Shown here piece after piece: positions 6,234 through 7,324 of a DNA stretch of 7,324 nt. Made by a program: the position numbers and the translations under genes. Within the stretch, counting starts at the first letter, position 1, and each line of letters starts with the position of its first letter. A model generated the notes under the pieces. That model was not told where the DNA came from, did not search any database, and saw only the letters and a list, made by a program, of their open reading frames with translations. This DNA is from Anaerolineae bacterium (GTDB lineage: Bacteria; Chloroflexota; Anaerolineae; 4572-78; J111). The stretch is taken from the NCBI GenBank assembly GCA_020433785.1, contig JAGRCC010000841.1:1-7324 (forward strand), given 5' to 3'.

Positions 6234-7259
6234 TTATTGAAGATGCCCCAATCGCTGCGCCTGTGCCTCGGCCCGGAGTGAGAGTTCGGAAGCTAAGAAG
6301 CAGTGGGCTTGGGGCATCGCTGTTTCGGTGCGGTTGATAATATCGCTGATTAACTGCCGGCCATAGGGTAGCTCAACGTCGTTGCAGTCGATGTACCGCA
6401 TCTCTTGTTGATCGACCAGGAAGAGATGGTTGCCGCCCGGCCGGCCGGCGATATCGCAGTATTTGCGCAGTTCGATATAGCCGTCGGTGCCCAGAATGGT
6501 CAGCCGGCCGTCGCCCCAGGTGTTGAGGCCGTCGGGCGTAAACCAGTCGATGCGGATGTAGCCGGCGCCGCCGCTGCCGCGCAGCATCATATCGCCGAAA
6601 TCTTCCAATTCGGGGTGCTGCGGGTGGTTGTAATTAGCCACCTGAGCCGCGACCACCTCGGCCTCGGTTGAGCCGGTGAAGTACAGAAACTGATCGACCT
6701 GGTGGGCGGCGATATCGGTCAGGATGCCGCCGTACTGGGCCTTGCGGAAAAACCAATCGGGCCGGCTGGGCAAGTTGGCGCGGTGCGGTCCCAGGCCGAT
6801 GGTTTGCACCACCCGGCCGATGGCTCCGGCCCGGACTAACTCGCCGGCCTTGACGGTGGCCGGATTTTCAAACCGTTCGCTAAAGCAGATCGAATAGATG
6901 CGCCCCGTTTCTTGCTGCACCCGGCGCACCTCGGCCAGTTGATCGAGGGAGGTGAAGCCGGGCTTGTCGCTCATATAATCCTTACCGTGCTGCATCACGG
7001 TCAGGCCCAACGGCGCGCGCTCGTTGGGAATGCCCGCGCTGACGATGAGTTGGATCGACTCATCCTCTAAGATTTCGGCGATGCTGCCGGCCAGCCGGGC
7101 CTGGGGATATTGCGGCGTGAAAGCGGCAATTAGATCAGGCTCTTTGGCATAAAACGAAACAAACTCCGCCCCGGCCCGCAGCAGCAGGTTGACCTGCCCA
7201 TAGATATGGTTGTGGTTGAGGCCGATGGCGGCAAAACGAATAGTGGGTTGTGTTGTCAT
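6234..7259 (-). CDS. Gfo/Idh/MocA family oxidoreductase (Gfo-1), atypical nucleotide-binding loop
   Basis: A 341-residue member of the Gfo/Idh/MocA family. The first strand and loop read FAAIGLNHNHIYGQV: the usual GxGxxG/A is replaced by G-L-N-H-N-H, an arrangement I associate with a distinct branch. The second motif is SDKPG (97-101), Asp-Lys-Pro instead of Glu-Lys-Pro, with Lys99 kept. The catalytic segment YGGILTDIAAHQVDQFL keeps the canonical Asp182 and His186, so an active dehydrogenase or reductase is expected. The frame could begin five codons earlier at a TTG, but the ATG at 7257-7259 has GAAAGG (7267-7272) seven bases upstream and is preferred. It is the first gene of the visible cluster. 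The 329-base gap after it means it may be expressed separately from Gfo-2. Confidence 0.93.
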   Translation of the reverse strand: MTTQPTIRFAAIGLNHNHIYGQVNLLLRAGAEFVSFYAKEPDLIAAFTPQYPQARLAGSIAEILEDESIQLIVSAGIPNERAPLGLTVMQHGKDYMSDKPGFTSLDQLAEVRRVQQETGRIYSICFSERFENPATVKAGELVRAGAIGRVVQTIGLGPHRANLPSRPDWFFRKAQYGGILTDIAAHQVDQFLYFTGSTEAEVVAAQVANYNHPQHPELEDFGDMMLRGSGGAGYIRIDWFTPDGLNTWGDGRLTILGTDGYIELRKYCDIAGRPGGNHLFLVDQQEMRYIDCNDVELPYGRQLISDIINRTETAMPQAHCFLASELSLRAEAQAQRLGHLQ

Positions 7260-7278
7260 TGATAGACCTTTCAACTAT

Positions 7279-7299
7279 GGAGTAGGGAGTAAGGAGTAG
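7279..7299. repeat. Three tandem heptamers upstream of Gfo-1
   Basis: GGAGTAG, GGAGTAA and GGAGTAG follow each other without gaps, 20 bases upstream of the Gfo-1 start. The purine-rich style resembles the repeat at 5931-5968. I see no clear promoter in the remaining 7260-7324 stretch. Confidence 0.7.
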
Positions 7300-7324
7300 G
7301 TGTCGACCATCACAACATCGTGGA

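Noticed and set aside
7275..7322. Possible last 15 codons of an upstream minus-strand gene (HDVVMVDTYSLLPTP, then TAG)
   Set aside because: The frame is open to the window edge, but half of it is the heptamer repeat and 15 residues are too few to support a gene. Sequence beyond the right edge would decide it.

Overview
The window looks bacterial and GC-rich, roughly 55-60% by eye. It holds a tightly packed minus-strand catabolic gene cluster that ends beside a plus-strand tRNA-Lys gene. I could not place the organism firmly. The many Gfo/Idh/MocA paralogues, the paired hairpins between genes and the purine-rich micro-repeats remind me of Chloroflexota (Anaerolineae/Caldilinea-like) genomes, but this is an impression.

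Layout, left to right: the last 30 codons of a plus-strand membrane protein (to 95); a good sigma70-type promoter (107-135) and tRNA-Lys(CTT) at 154-226; a convergent terminator-like hairpin (248-277). Six minus-strand genes follow, transcribed from right to left: Gfo-1 (7259-6234), Gfo-2 (5904-4822), Gfo-3 (4829-3624), a xylose-isomerase-like TIM-barrel protein (3627-2803), Gfo-4 (2715-1567) and a DUF993 / dihydrodipicolinate-synthase-like protein (1464-298). Gfo-2, Gfo-3 and the TIM-barrel gene overlap by 8 and 4 bases, so they should be translated together. Gfo-4 and the DUF993 gene follow after gaps of 87 and 102 bases, each filled by a pair of hairpins. Gfo-1 is separated from Gfo-2 by 329 bases that hold a roughly 300-base fold-back element.

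Functionally, four NAD(P)-type sugar or cyclitol oxidoreductases, one metal-dependent isomerase/epimerase/lyase and one putative Schiff-base aldolase suggest a pathway that oxidises a sugar, cyclitol or glycoside to a keto intermediate, isomerises or eliminates it, then cleaves the carbon skeleton. The parallels are inositol catabolism (Gfo/Idh plus TIM-barrel plus aldolase) and the 3-keto routes for levoglucosan and C-glycosides. The substrate cannot be read from the sequence, and no transporter, kinase or regulator lies in the window. The main novelty candidates are this cluster, the non-canonical active-site motifs in three of the four oxidoreductases, and the intergenic inverted-repeat elements.
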